In this document: piece after piece, positions 31,078 to 43,123 of the stretch
Layout: every line of letters begins with the position of its first letter
How positions within the stretch are numbered: position 1 is the stretch's first letter
NCBI RefSeq assembly: GCF_003574835.2
Contig: NZ_CP063196.1
Coordinates: 3,410,001 to 3,474,000 of the forward strand
Direction of reading: 5' to 3'
Length of the DNA: 64,000 bases
DNA from: Thermobifida halotolerans
Lineage (GTDB): Bacteria > Actinomycetota > Actinomycetes > Streptosporangiales > Streptosporangiaceae
Notes under the pieces: generated by a model
What the model saw: the letters and a program-made list of their open reading frames with translations, nothing else
Told to the model about the DNA's origin: nothing
Databases searched by the model: none
Position numbers and translations under genes: made by a program

Positions 31078-31755
31078 TCAGGCGACACCGGCCTTGTATC
31101 CGACGCCCCGCACCGTGACCACGATCTCCGGGTGCTCGGGGTCTTTTTCGATCTTGGCCCGCAGCCGCTGGACGTGCACGTTGACCAGCCGGGTGTCGGC
31201 GGCGTGCCGGTATCCCCACACCTGCTCCAGCAGCACCTCGCGGGTGAAGACCTGGCGGGGCTTGCGCGCGAGCGCGACGAGCAGGTCGAACTCCAGCGGG
31301 GTGAGGCTGATCGGCTGGTCGCCGCGGCGGACGGAGTGCCCGGCGACGTCGATGGTGATGTCACCGATCTGCAGCACCTCGGGAGCGGGCTCCTCGGTGC
31401 GGCGCAGTCGGACCCGGATGCGGGCCACCAGCTCCTTGGGCTTGAACGGTTTGACGATGTAGTCGTCGGCGCCGGACTCCAACCCGAGAACGATGTCCAC
31501 CGTGTCGCTCTTGGCGGTGAGCATCACGATGGGGACACCGGACTCGGCGCGGATCTGACGGCACACGTCGATGCCGTCCGCGCCGGGCAGCATGAGGTCC
31601 AGCAGCACCAGGTCGGGCTTGGTCTCGCGGAAGGCCTCCAGGGCCTTGTCCCCGTCGTGGACGAACGACGGCTCGAAGCCTTCGCCTCTGAGCACGATGC
31701 CCAGCATTTCGGCGAGAGCGAGGTCGTCGTCGACGACCAGTACGCGTCCCTTCAT
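31078..31755 (-). CDS. mtrA: Response regulator MtrA
   Basis: 225 residues, OmpR family. Receiver domain (1-118) with phosphoacceptor D53 in LVLLDLMLPG, T80 and K102 in VKPFKPKEL. The winged-helix DNA-binding domain (about 125-225) includes HAADTRLVNVHVQRLRAKIE and ends VRGVGYKAG. MtrA is essential in mycobacteria and controls dnaA, cell-wall hydrolases and, in Streptomyces, development. ATG 31755 is preferred (GGAG 5 nt upstream) over an in-frame ATG eight codons earlier whose ribosome site abuts it. First gene of mtrA-mtrB-lpqB. Confidence 0.97.
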   Translation of the reverse strand: MKGRVLVVDDDLALAEMLGIVLRGEGFEPSFVHDGDKALEAFRETKPDLVLLDLMLPGADGIDVCRQIRAESGVPIVMLTAKSDTVDIVLGLESGADDYIVKPFKPKELVARIRVRLRRTEEPAPEVLQIGDITIDVAGHSVRRGDQPISLTPLEFDLLVALARKPRQVFTREVLLEQVWGYRHAADTRLVNVHVQRLRAKIEKDPEHPEIVVTVRGVGYKAGVA

Positions 31756-32195
31756 CAGTTCTCCGGCGTCGGTCGACATCCCCCTCAGGGACGACTCCGG
31801 TCCGCCTTCTCCTTTCCGGACACTCTCAAGGGGCAGAAACTTCGAAAATCTTTCAGCCGGGTCCCCGTCGGCTCGACCGCAGACCCCGGTTGTGGCGGCG
31901 CAACGCCGTGGCGGCGCTCTCCGGTCGCACCGGACCGTCGCCGCTGGGCGGTCGGTTGCGGGCTCCTCCGCCCCACCCTGCCGCCTGTCCGCCCTTCCGT
32001 CCAGTGCGGACGGCGGCGTTCTTTCCAGAAACCAGGACGTCAGATAACAAAAGCATACAAAACCCGGAGATGGCCGCAGGTTGGGCGATATACGACCGAC
32101 CCGCCCCCTTCTCCGACATCCTGACCGTGGGTCGAACTCGCATAACGTTGGGAGTGCCGCGTCACGGAACACCCGTACGGTCGACAGGAGGTCCC
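31756..32195. other. Divergent promoter region of mtrA and the DUF4129-MoxR operon
   Basis: 440 bp between divergent genes, with an unusually AT-rich island (about 32025-32070) likely to hold promoters. TATGCT (minus) and ATAACG (plus) resemble -10 boxes, but I cannot pair either with a good -35. The plus-strand gene has a strong AGGAGG just before 32196. Confidence 0.45.
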
Positions 32196-33521
32196 ATGCC
32201 CGAGGAGGACGGTCAGGAGTGGCGTGCCCCCGGCGGGCCGCCTTCTCCCAGCCAGCCCCCCAAGCAGGACATTACCGCAGATCACATCCCCGGCGGAGAA
32301 AATCGCACATTCGCTCCCGCTCCCGGGCAGCCTCCTGCTCCGCCCCGGGGAGCGCCGGGTGCGCCGCCTCCCGCGGCCCCCGGGACGGGTGCTCCGCCGG
32401 ACTGGGCGCCGCCGCCGGTGTTCCCCTGGTCCGCGCCGGGGGCGTCCCCCGGAGGTGCGCCCGCGCCTCCCCCAGGCCCGGCCGCACCGGGACGGACGCC
32501 GCCGTCCGGTCCCGGGGAAGCCGCCCCGGGCGGCTCCGAGCGGCCGGAACCGGCCGCACTGCGCCCCTACGCCCTGGGCGACCTGCTCAACGGCGGCTTC
32601 GGCTACCTGCGCGACAACCCGCGGACCGTCTTCGGCCTGGCCTTCGTGGTCGTCGCGTTCACCAGCGTGCTGCCCGCTCTGGGCCTGACCGACCTGTTCA
32701 CCGGCTACGCGGAACTGATCCGCTCCGAGACCCTCCCCTCCACCGCCCCGGGGCTGTCGGGACTCGGCACGGCGGGCTTCTACGCCGGCGCGCTGGTGCA
32801 GTCCGTGGGCAGCGGAGTGCTCCTGGGACTGCTCAGCGGCGTCGTGGGCATGACCGTGCTGGGCCGTCGGCCGTCCCTGCGCGAGGCGTTCGCGCACGTG
32901 CGCGGCAGTTGGGGGAGCCTGGCCGCCCTGGCCGGCTTCTACCTGCTGCTCTCCGGCGCGGCGCTCGTCGTGCTGGGCGTGGTGCTCGCGCTCTCCCTGG
33001 GCCTGACACTCCTGCTGCCCCTCGCCGGTCTGCCGGTGCTCTTCCTGGGACTCGCCGGGTGCGTCGCGCTGTTCGGCTGGCTGGCCGTCAAGACCTCGCT
33101 GGCCATCCCCGCCGCGATCCTGGAACGGGCGGGGCCGGGGCAGGCGCTGGTGCGCTCGTGGCGGTTGAGCACGGGCAACTTCTGGCGGATAGCGGCCGTG
33201 CTGGTCCTCTCCCACCTGCTCGCCTACGTCCTCACCAACGTGCTGACCGTCCCGTTCTCCCTGGGCGCGCTGATCGTCAGCGCCTCCCTGACCGACCTGT
33301 CCGTCATCGCCGTGGTCAGCGGCGTGCTCTCCTTCCTCGGCATACTGCTGAGCGGCTGCGTCAGCGAACCGTTCACCGCGGGCGTCACCGCGCTGCTCTA
33401 TCTGGACGTGCGGATGCGCCGGGAGGCGCTGGACCTGCGGCTGCGTGAGGCGGTGCGCTCCGGTGCGACGCCCGGCCCCGAGGCCTACCTGCTCGCCCGT
33501 CCCCTGGGAGCGATGGCTTGA
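32196..33521 (+). CDS. Multi-pass membrane protein with Pro/Gly-rich N-terminus
   Basis: 441 residues. The first ~125 residues are a Pro/Gly/Ala-rich disordered stretch (APAPGQPPAPPRG). After them come about six membrane helices (about 145-425) with RPYALGDLLNGGFGYLRDNPRTVFG at the entry. Proteins with this layout, at the same place next to mtrA, occur across actinobacteria and are sometimes labelled as glycerophosphodiesterase-membrane-domain-like; no catalytic domain is present. The ATG is 5 nt from AGGAGG. It overlaps the DUF4129 gene, so it belongs to the same operon. Confidence 0.85.
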   Translation: MPEEDGQEWRAPGGPPSPSQPPKQDITADHIPGGENRTFAPAPGQPPAPPRGAPGAPPPAAPGTGAPPDWAPPPVFPWSAPGASPGGAPAPPPGPAAPGRTPPSGPGEAAPGGSERPEPAALRPYALGDLLNGGFGYLRDNPRTVFGLAFVVVAFTSVLPALGLTDLFTGYAELIRSETLPSTAPGLSGLGTAGFYAGALVQSVGSGVLLGLLSGVVGMTVLGRRPSLREAFAHVRGSWGSLAALAGFYLLLSGAALVVLGVVLALSLGLTLLLPLAGLPVLFLGLAGCVALFGWLAVKTSLAIPAAILERAGPGQALVRSWRLSTGNFWRIAAVLVLSHLLAYVLTNVLTVPFSLGALIVSASLTDLSVIAVVSGVLSFLGILLSGCVSEPFTAGVTALLYLDVRMRREALDLRLREAVRSGATPGPEAYLLARPLGAMA

Positions 33522-34138
33522 GCGAGATGGTGAGCCGCGACGAGGGAGCCCGGATCGCCTGGGACGAGCTGTCCGACCCGGTCTACGGCGAAGCCCAGCC
33601 GTCCCTGCTCGAACGCCTGCTCCAGTGGTTCGACGACCGACTGGAGGACCTGTTGGGGCGGGCGGAGGCGGCTCTTCCGGGCGGCTGGTGGACCCTGGGC
33701 GCGCTGCTGGTGGTCCTCGCGCTCCTGGTCGCGGCGCTCATCTGGTACCTGCGCCCGGGCCGGGTCTCCCGGCGCGCGGCCCCCCTCGACTCCTCCGCCG
33801 AGATGACCGCGGACGACCACCGCGGGCTGGCCGAGCGGCACGCCGCGCGGGGCGCCTACGCCGAGGCGATCCGGGAGCGGCTGCGCGCGGTCGTCCGCGA
33901 CCTCGAGGACCGCGCCGTGATCTCCCCCAGGCTGGGACGCACCGCCACCGAACTGGCGGCCGAGGCCTCCGCCGTGCTCCCGGAGCGGCGCGCCGAACTG
34001 CACCGGGCCGCGGCACTGTTCAACGACGTCTGGTACGGCGACCGCGAGGCGACCTCCGAGGGGTACGGTCTGCTGTGCGCACTCGACGACGCGCTGCGCT
34101 CCGCCGTGCCCTCGACCCCCGCGGAGCCGCCCCGATGA
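33518..34138 (+). CDS. DUF4129 membrane protein
   Basis: 206 residues. One membrane helix (about 57-78, WWTLGALLVVLALLVAALIWYL) separates an N-terminal stretch from a cytoplasmic DUF4129 domain (about 95-195) with RGAYAEAIRERLRAVVRDLEDRAVI. The TTG start overlaps the previous stop (TTGA) and has GGGAG 7 nt upstream; an ATG at 33526 is the alternative. DUF4129 proteins travel with MoxR, DUF58 and DUF4350, suggesting one complex. The function is not established. Confidence 0.88.
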   Translation: MSEMVSRDEGARIAWDELSDPVYGEAQPSLLERLLQWFDDRLEDLLGRAEAALPGGWWTLGALLVVLALLVAALIWYLRPGRVSRRAAPLDSSAEMTADDHRGLAERHAARGAYAEAIRERLRAVVRDLEDRAVISPRLGRTATELAAEASAVLPERRAELHRAAALFNDVWYGDREATSEGYGLLCALDDALRSAVPSTPAEPPR

Positions 34139-35306
34139 CGCCGCCCCCCTCCCCCCCGCCCCCCGCCGCCACGGCCTCCTCCGCGCTCTCCCCCGGCCTC
34201 GCCGGACTGTGGCGGCGGCTCCGCGGCCCACTGGCGTTCCTCCTCGTCGCCGTGGGGATCGCCACCGTCCTGGCGTGGGGTGCCCAGCCGCTGCCCGAGG
34301 GCCCCCTCGACCCCGAGGCGCCCACCCCCGAGGGGTCCCGCGCCCTGGCGCAGATCCTCGAGGACCGCGGCTCCGAGGTCACCGTCGCGCGCACGGCCGA
34401 GGAGGCGGCGTCCGCGGTCGCACCGGACTCGGTCCTGCTGGTGGTGCTGGGCGACCGACTGCTCCCCGAGGACGTCGAGCGGATCGCCGGACTGCCCGGC
34501 GAACTGGTGCTGGTGGACCCGACCGCCGAGATGCTCGACGCGCTGGCCCCCGGGGTCGAGATGGACGGCCTCTCCGAGACCGGCACGCCCGCCCCCCGGT
34601 GCGGTCTGCGGGCCGCGGTCCTGGCCGGAGCCGTCGAACTCGACCACAGACTGTACGTCGGCGGCTCCGTCGCCTGCTATCCGGGGGACGGGGGCCACGG
34701 GCTGGTCCAGACCTCCGACGGGGGACGCACGGTCACGGTGCTGGGCTCGGCCACCCCGCTGTCCAACGAGCGCCTGGGCCACGAGGGCAACGCGGCGCTG
34801 CTGCTGAACCTGCTGGCCGGGCACGACGTGGTGTGGTTCGTTCCCGACTTCCCCGAGTCCGAGGCGCCCGAGCCCGAGAGCCTGGTGCACCCGGGCTTCT
34901 TCCTGTCCCTGCCCGTGCTGCTGGCCGCGTTCGCGCTGCTGGCGCTGTGGCGCGGCCGGCGGCTGGGGCCGCTGGTGGCCGAGCGCCTTCCGGTCGTGGT
35001 GCGCGCCTCGGAGACCACGGAGGGCCGGGCGCGGCTGTACGCGTCCCGCCGGGCCCGGGACCGCGCCGCCGCCGCGCTGCGCTCGGGGCTGGTCGGCCGC
35101 CTCCGTCCGGGACTGGGGCTCGGTCCCGACGCCACCCCCGAGACGGTCGTGGCGGCTGTCTCCGCGCGCTGCGCACGCTCCCCCCAGGAGGTGCGCGTCC
35201 TGCTGTACGGCGAACCGGCCGGCTCCGATCCCTTCACGCACGACGACGCGGGACTGGTCCGACTCGCCGACGAACTCGATCGACTCGAAAGAGAGGTAAG
35301 GCAGTC

Positions 35307-35310
<4 letters not shown>
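34135..35310 (+). CDS. DUF4350 membrane protein
   Basis: 391 residues. A membrane helix (about 34-50) follows a Pro-rich start. The DUF4350 domain (about 58-260) has a GATase-like fold pattern (GSRALAQILEDRGSEV) and is extracellular by topology. A second helix (about 262-282) leads to an Arg-rich cytoplasmic tail. The start overlaps the DUF4129 stop (ATGA). Its constant partners are MoxR and DUF58; its role is unknown. Confidence 0.88.
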
Positions 35311-36290
<980 letters not shown>

Positions 36291-36342
36291 CGGACCGCCC
36301 GGCGGTGTCGGCGGGCACAACCAGGAGAGGGTTTGGTCACTG

Positions 36343-37644
36343 ATGGCTGTCACCGGTCGTGCGGTGTTCCTGGCGTTCGTCGGGGTGGCGGCGGCGTTCG
36401 TCGCCGCGCCCGCGGGCGCCTGGGTGCCGTGGGTGGTCCTGGGGTCACTGCTGGTGGCCCTGCTGGCGGATCTCGCGCTGGCCCCGAGCTCCCGCGCGGT
36501 GCGCCTGGAACACGGGGGCGACACCTCGGCGCGGCTGGGCGACAGCGCCGAGGTGTGGCTGGTCGTCACCAATACGGGGCGGCGCACCCTGCGCGCCACC
36601 GTGCGCGACGCCTGGCGGCCCTCCGCCGGGGCCGCGCCGCGCTCCCACAGCCTGGTGGTGCCTCCCGGAGGGCGGCGTCTGGTCCGCACGGCGCTGACCC
36701 CGAGCAGGCGCGGCGACCAGTCCTGCGCGCACGTCACGGTGCGCAGTCACGGGCCGCTGCGGCTGGCGGCGCGCCAGTCCTCGCACTCGGCGCCGTGGAC
36801 CGTCCGGGTGCTTCCCCCCTTCCGCAGCCGACGCCACCTTCCCGGCAAGCTGTCGAGGCTGCGGGAGCTGGACGGCCAGCACCGCGCGATGATCCGCGGC
36901 CAGGGCAGCGAGTTCGACTCGCTGCGCGAGTACGTGCCCGGCGACGACGTCCGCTCCATCGACTGGCGGGCCACCGCGCGCCGCGAGACGGTCGTGGTGC
37001 GCACCTGGCGGCCGGAGCGGGACCGCCGCATCCTGCTGGTGCTGGACACCAGCCGCACCTCGGCCGGGCGGGTGGGCGACCTGCCCCGGCTGGAGCACTC
37101 GATGGACGCGGCGCTGCTGCTGACCGCGCTGGCCGCCAGGGCCGGGGACCGGGTGGACTTCCTCGCCTACGACCGCCGGGTGCGCGCCCGGGTGCGCGCG
37201 CACGGGCGCGGCAGCACGCTGCAGGCGATCGTCTCGGCGATGGCCCCGCTGGAGCCGGAGCTGGTGGAGGTGGACGCGGCGGGGATGGTCGCCGCGGTCC
37301 TGGGCGGCCAGCGCCGCAGCCGCCAGCTGGTGGTGCTGCTCACCGATCTCAACGCCGCCGCGCTGGAGGAGGGGCTGCTGCCCCGGCTCGCCGCGCTGAC
37401 CGCCCGCCACCTGGTGCTCGTGGCGGCCGTGGCCGACCCCCGCGTCACGGAGATGGCCGCTGAGCGGGGGGACACCCGGGCCGTCTACAACGCCGCCGCC
37501 GCGCAGCGGACGATCGTGGAGCGCCGCCGGGTCACCGCCGAGTTGCGCCGCCGCGGCGTCGAGGTCGTGGAGGCCGTCCCGGAGGAGCTGGCCCCGGCCC
37601 TGGCCGACGCCTACATCACGCTGAAGGCCCAGGGCAGGCTCTGA
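36343..37644 (+). CDS. DUF58 (vWA-like) protein
   Basis: 433 residues. Two N-terminal membrane helices (about 7-45) are followed by a beta-rich region and the DUF58 core GQGSEFDSLREYVPGDDVRSIDWRATAR (about 185-215). A von Willebrand A-like fold follows, with the MIDAS-type DTSRTS motif and VLLTDLN. Partners are the MoxR ATPase and the DUF4129/DUF4350 membrane proteins. The ATG at 36343 lies 52 nt after moxR with AGGAGAGGG upstream. Last gene of the operon. Confidence 0.92.
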   Translation: MAVTGRAVFLAFVGVAAAFVAAPAGAWVPWVVLGSLLVALLADLALAPSSRAVRLEHGGDTSARLGDSAEVWLVVTNTGRRTLRATVRDAWRPSAGAAPRSHSLVVPPGGRRLVRTALTPSRRGDQSCAHVTVRSHGPLRLAARQSSHSAPWTVRVLPPFRSRRHLPGKLSRLRELDGQHRAMIRGQGSEFDSLREYVPGDDVRSIDWRATARRETVVVRTWRPERDRRILLVLDTSRTSAGRVGDLPRLEHSMDAALLLTALAARAGDRVDFLAYDRRVRARVRAHGRGSTLQAIVSAMAPLEPELVEVDAAGMVAAVLGGQRRSRQLVVLLTDLNAAALEEGLLPRLAALTARHLVLVAAVADPRVTEMAAERGDTRAVYNAAAAQRTIVERRRVTAELRRRGVEVVEAVPEELAPALADAYITLKAQGRL

Positions 37645-37942
37645 GCGGCACGCCTCGGTCCACGGCGACGATCCTGACTCGGCCGTCGCGGGGCCGGGGG
37701 CGCCTCCGGGGGGCGCTGGCGAGCACTGGCCGGACTCCGGGCTGTTCCAACGCTGTGGCCGCGACCGTGGCGTCGATGGTGCACCGACCGTCTCGGCGGG
37801 CATCTCAGGCATAGAGACGCCGCACTTCTCCACGGTGCGTTCCCGGCCGGCACGGCGCTTCCGATCACTGCCTCTTTCCGACTCCCGCACCAGCGTTCAT
37901 GCCGCCCAAGGCAGCAGACCGGACTGCGGTCCGCGGGGGTTT
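37645..37942. other. Intergenic region between convergent DUF58 and SpoIIM genes
   Basis: 298 bp without a supportable gene. A short gaccg/cggtc hairpin (about 37919-37933) next to the SpoIIM stop may end its transcript; nothing else is clear. Confidence 0.4.
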
Positions 37943-38938
37943 TCACCCCGCCACCGCGACCGTCTGCGGGGCGTCGGCGATGTCGCCGGTCTCGCCCTCG
38001 TGGACGGCGCGGCGGCCCAGGGTGAACACGTAGAGCAGGAACAGGGCCTCGGCGACCACGCCGATGCCGATGCGCAGCCAGGTGATGTGCACCCAGCCGG
38101 TCACGAAGCCCTCGATGAGGCCGGAGACGAACAGCACCACCACGAGTCCCAGCGCCACCCCCATGGCGGCCCGGGCCTCCTGGCCCAGCGCCTGGGCGCG
38201 GGTGCGGTGGCCGGGGACCAGGAAGGCCCAGCCGATCCGGATGCCGACGCCGCCCGCGACGAACACGGCGGTCAACTCCAGCAGGCCGTGCGGCAGGATC
38301 AGCCCGAAGAAGACGTCGGCCTTGCCGTGGGCGGCCATCAGTCCGCCCGCCACCCCCAGGTTGGCGGAGTTGAGCAGCAGGACGTAGACCGCGGGCAGGC
38401 ACAGGAACGCGCCGAAGACGATCGACTGCGCCGCGACCCAGGCGTTGTTGGTCCACACCTGGGCGGCGAACGACGCGCCCGGGTGCTCCACGTAGTAGTT
38501 GGCGAAGTCGTGCTCGACGTAGGCGCTGATCTCCTCGGGGGTGCCCAGGGCCGCCTGCGCCTCGGGGGTGGTGGCGACCCAGGCGCCCACCCCGAAGGCC
38601 ACCAGCAGGTTGGCCGCCATGGCCACCAGCCACCACCAGCGCAGCCGGTACAGGGCGGCGGGGAAGGAGCGGGTGAAGAACCGGCCGAAGTCGCGCCAGG
38701 AGCCCGCGTGGGCGCCGGTGATGACGGCGCGGGCCCGCGCCACGAGGCCGGACAGCCACCCGGCCAGGGCCGGGTCGTGCCCCGTCGAGCGCAGCACGGA
38801 CAGGTCGGTGGAGACCCGCTGGTACAGCTCGACCAGTTCGTCGATCTCCTCGCCGGTGAGACGGCGGTGGCGGCGTACCAGCCTCTGCAGTCGTTGCCAG
38901 GAGGGGCGGCGCTCGGCGGTGAAGAGGTCAAGATCCAC
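37943..38938 (-). CDS. SpoIIM-family (stage II sporulation protein M-like) membrane protein
   Basis: 331 residues. A charged N-terminal helical region (1-100) is followed by five or six membrane helices with the family blocks GHDPALAGWLSGLVARARAVI, NNAWVAAQSIVFGAFLCLP and LPHGLLELTAVFVAGGVGIRIGWA. In Bacillus SpoIIM acts in engulfment; the actinobacterial relatives occur in non-sporulating species too, next to RDD and MoxR genes, with unknown function. The start is GTG with a weak ribosome site. It is divergent from the RDD gene. Confidence 0.9.
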   Translation of the reverse strand: MDLDLFTAERRPSWQRLQRLVRRHRRLTGEEIDELVELYQRVSTDLSVLRSTGHDPALAGWLSGLVARARAVITGAHAGSWRDFGRFFTRSFPAALYRLRWWWLVAMAANLLVAFGVGAWVATTPEAQAALGTPEEISAYVEHDFANYYVEHPGASFAAQVWTNNAWVAAQSIVFGAFLCLPAVYVLLLNSANLGVAGGLMAAHGKADVFFGLILPHGLLELTAVFVAGGVGIRIGWAFLVPGHRTRAQALGQEARAAMGVALGLVVVLFVSGLIEGFVTGWVHITWLRIGIGVVAEALFLLYVFTLGRRAVHEGETGDIADAPQTVAVAG

Positions 38939-39100
38939 GTCTCGACTCTACTCACCGGGTGGCCGTCCGCGGCCGGGAGTCAGCCGTCGCGTCCGGCCGC
39001 CGCCCGCACCTGAGAGACTGGGAGCAGACCCCGGGGCGGGCCGCCGACGCGTCCCCTCCCGGCGGCCCGCCCCGGACCCACGGCCTAGGAGGAGACGACG

Positions 39101-39892
39101 GTGTCGCACAGCGCAGGGCACGGCGGACAGTCCCATCTGGTGACGGGGGACGCGGTCGTTCTGGACCTGCGGCCCGCCGGATTCGCCAGTCGCGCGGTGG
39201 CCGTCTTCATCGACCTGTCCGTGCAGTTCTTCTTCCTGTTGGCGGCGACGCTGGTCGTCGTGCTCCTGGCCGACGGGGCGCTGGACCAGGCGCTGCCCGC
39301 CGCCATCGAGCTGGCGCTCATCGTGCTGACCCTCATCGGCTACCCGGTGGCGTTCGAGACCCTCAGCCGCGGCCGCAGCCTCGGCAAGCTCGCGCTGGGA
39401 CTGCGGGTGGTCAGCGGCGACGGATCGCCGGTGCGGTTCCGCCAGGCCCTCGCCCGGGCCCTGGCCACGGTGGTGGAGTTCTGGATGACCAGCGGAGCGG
39501 TCGCGCTGATCAGTTCGCTGCTGAACCGGCAGGGGCGCAGGGTCGGCGACTTCCTGGCCGGGACCGTCGTCGTGCAGGAGCGCACCGGCCGCCGTCCCGG
39601 ACCGGTCATCGAGATGCCGCCCCCCATGTCCGGGTGGGCGCGGGTGGCCGAGCTGTCCCGGCTGCCCGCCGACGTCGCCGCGACGGCCCACCAGTACCTG
39701 ACGCGCTACACCGAGTTCACCGACCAGACCCGCTACGAGATGGGCGTCGGCCTGGCCAACACCGTCTCGCGGTACGTGGCTCCGCCGCCTCCCCCGCAGG
39801 CCAGCCCGCCCGAGTACCTGGCCGCCGTGCTGGCCGAGCGCCGCCGCCGCGAGGAGGAGCGGCTCGCCCACCTCCGGGGGGGCCGGTCCTGA
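39101..39892 (+). CDS. RDD-family membrane protein
   Basis: 263 residues. The RDD domain (about 22-165) begins with the signature [19 protein letters not shown] and has [16 protein letters not shown] before the third helix. RDD proteins are implicated in transport of small compounds or ions, but this one's substrate is unknown. The C-terminal part contains a Pro run and a charged helix. The GTG has AGGAGGAGA about 5 nt upstream. Its divergent neighbour encodes SpoIIM, a pairing widespread in actinobacteria. Confidence 0.9.
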   Translation: MSHSAGHGGQSHLVTGDAVVLDLRPAGFASRAVAVFIDLSVQFFFLLAATLVVVLLADGALDQALPAAIELALIVLTLIGYPVAFETLSRGRSLGKLALGLRVVSGDGSPVRFRQALARALATVVEFWMTSGAVALISSLLNRQGRRVGDFLAGTVVVQERTGRRPGPVIEMPPPMSGWARVAELSRLPADVAATAHQYLTRYTEFTDQTRYEMGVGLANTVSRYVAPPPPPQASPPEYLAAVLAERRRREEERLAHLRGGRS

Positions 39893-39900
39893 ACCGCTCC

Positions 39901-39946
39901 GGAGGAGGCGTCCGGCTACCGGGCGGCGGTCGGGAACGCCTCCTCC
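39901..39946 (+). terminator. Terminator of the RDD gene
   Basis: A perfect 11-bp stem ggaggaggcgt/acgcctcctcc (39901-39911 with 39936-39946), starting 8 nt past the stop. Confidence 0.7.
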
Positions 39947-39952
39947 GCGCCG

Positions 39953-39990
39953 CCGCGGGCCGTTCCCGACCGGTCGGGGACGGCCCGCGG
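39953..39990 (-). terminator. Terminator of sahH
   Basis: A perfect 11-bp stem ccgcgggccgt/acggcccgcgg (39953-39963 with 39980-39990) continues inward through a wobble pair and further GC pairs. It is 14 nt past the sahH stop and separates it from the convergent RDD gene. Confidence 0.75.
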
Positions 39991-40004
39991 CTCACGGGCG
40001 CCGG

Positions 40005-41441
<1,437 letters not shown>

Positions 41442-41684
41442 GCGTCTTACTCCAGTCCTGAGGATGCGCTCTGCAGTCTATGAGCGGGACGGGCGAAGCG
41501 GCGGTTCGACGCCCCAGCCCGATGGGACTTTGTCCGGTTTGTCTGATGCGGGAAACATTCCCGTTTCTGGGGCGAACTCCCGAACAGGAGTGTTCCACCG
41601 GTTCCCCGGCTTTTCTCCCGCCTCCGGGTGATCGGTCGGCATCGGGGAGGTTTCGCCGATTGCCTGCGGGTAACGGTGTGTTGT
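41442..41684. other. Leader/promoter region of sahH and the divergent Fic-like gene
   Basis: About 240 bp between divergent genes. On the minus strand it contains AGCCGGGGAACCGG (41598-41611) within a region with several short stems. The word resembles one conserved segment of ydaO-type (c-di-AMP) riboswitches, but the other conserved segments of that class are not seen. The SAH riboswitch core is absent too. Confidence 0.35.
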
Positions 41685-42935
41685 GTGAGTTCGCTACGCG
41701 GCTTTGAACCGGCCCCGGACCGCCTTCCGCACGACCTCCGAGTCCGGCTCGTCGAACTGGACCGGCTGCGTGAGGTGTGGACCGGCCACCAGAGACGACG
41801 CCCCAGCCACCAGTGGTCCGGCAACCGGGCCCGCCTGCTCCGCCGACACATCCTGGAACTGCGCACCCTGGCAGGACACCCACCGGCCGCCTCCGAGGCC
41901 GCCGAGCGACTGGTGAACGACGGTTTCGACAGCGGCGGCTTCCTGTCCCCCGAGGAACGCGAACGGCTGCACGCCGAGGAACGGGCGCTCGCCTCCCTGA
42001 CCGAGGCGTCCCGGACCGGGCGCGAGATGACCCCGGCCTACCTCGACGACATCGTGCACTCCCTCACCGGCCGGTCCGTCCCCGGCCTGGGCGACCGCCT
42101 GACGGGCTGCCTGGCCGAGGCCACGGCGGTGTGGACCCACCCCGTCATCCGTGCCGCCCTGGTCTACCTGTGCGCGGAGCAGGCACTGCTCGCGGCCGAG
42201 GGCGCCGCTCCGCTCCCGCCGGGCACCGGACCGCTGCCGTGGGCCATGGCCTCGCTGGTGCTGATGCGCGCCAACCACCCTCCGCTGATCGCCGACCACC
42301 GGCCGGTCTCGGTGCGGCTGCCCCGGCAGCGCGCCCCGCTGCCGCAGGACCGGCTCGTCGCACTCGTCCGGCTCTTCGCCGAGTTGCAGATCGCCGTCAT
42401 GCGCGGCGAGTTGAGCTGGACCGCGGTCGACGACGGCGAGTCCGGGGAGCACTGCCAGACCCTGGCCCGCGCCACCTACCGGCGGCTGCTGGAGCACCTG
42501 CGGCAGCGCGCCCCCGCGTTGTCGATGGTGCTGCGGGAGCTCGACCCGGACAGCAGGGTGCGGGTGACCTTCGGAGATCCCGCCGACGCGGGGGGCCACC
42601 GCGCCCGGATGGACCTCGCCGCCGACCGCGCCCTGCTGGCCCGCGGCGGCCCCTCCTGGTGGGTCTGCCTGGAGGCCGACTGCACCGACACCACGCTGCG
42701 GCTGCTGTTGAGCGTGCAGGAGGTCGGCACACCCGCGACCGGCGTGCTCGCGGTGACCGCCGACGCCCTCGTGGACTCTCCCGGGGGGTCTGAGGACGCA
42801 CTCGACCTGGCTCCGACCGACTGTGTGACTCTTCTCTCAACCGACAGCGTCGACGAACGGTGGCCCGAGGTGGCGGCGCTGGCCGACGAGACGGTCTCGC
42901 GCGCGGTCGACCGCCTGACCTCGGTGATGGCCTGA
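41685..42935 (+). CDS. Fic-domain-like protein lacking the Fic motif
   Basis: About 416 residues from GTG 41685; GTGs at 41670 and 41676 are alternatives and no ribosome site decides. The N-terminal half is helical (RLVELDRLREVWTGH...). A central stretch AALVYLCAEQALLAAEG...PWAMASLVLMRANHPPLI has the pattern of the Fic fold, where HPFxDGNGR is followed by a helix and a RAGYPP-type turn. Here the catalytic loop is replaced by APLPPGTGPLP, so nucleotide transfer is unlikely. The C-terminal ~180 residues are not recognised. It is encoded between sahH and a Ser/Thr kinase gene. Function unknown. Confidence 0.6.
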   Translation: MSSLRGFEPAPDRLPHDLRVRLVELDRLREVWTGHQRRRPSHQWSGNRARLLRRHILELRTLAGHPPAASEAAERLVNDGFDSGGFLSPEERERLHAEERALASLTEASRTGREMTPAYLDDIVHSLTGRSVPGLGDRLTGCLAEATAVWTHPVIRAALVYLCAEQALLAAEGAAPLPPGTGPLPWAMASLVLMRANHPPLIADHRPVSVRLPRQRAPLPQDRLVALVRLFAELQIAVMRGELSWTAVDDGESGEHCQTLARATYRRLLEHLRQRAPALSMVLRELDPDSRVRVTFGDPADAGGHRARMDLAADRALLARGGPSWWVCLEADCTDTTLRLLLSVQEVGTPATGVLAVTADALVDSPGGSEDALDLAPTDCVTLLSTDSVDERWPEVAALADETVSRAVDRLTSVMA

Positions 42936-43005
42936 GCGGAGAAGCCGACGGTCCCGAAGGGACCTCCGCCCCGGTGGCGCCCGACGTCCCTCCAACGAGT
43001 CCGCG

Positions 43006-43047
43006 GGTGGGGGCGCGGGTGGGGAGGCGCCCGGGGGCGCCCCCACC
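43006..43047. terminator. Hairpin between convergent Fic-like and kinase genes
   Basis: An 11-bp stem ggtgggggcgc/gcgcccccacc (43006-43016 with 43037-43047) in the 188-bp convergent gap; suited to stop transcripts from both sides. Confidence 0.6.
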
Positions 43048-43123
43048 GACAGACCGGAGAGAAGAACACCGGCCACCACCGGAAGACAGGAGAAGCCCCG
43101 GCCCCCCGGACCGCCGGCGCGGC

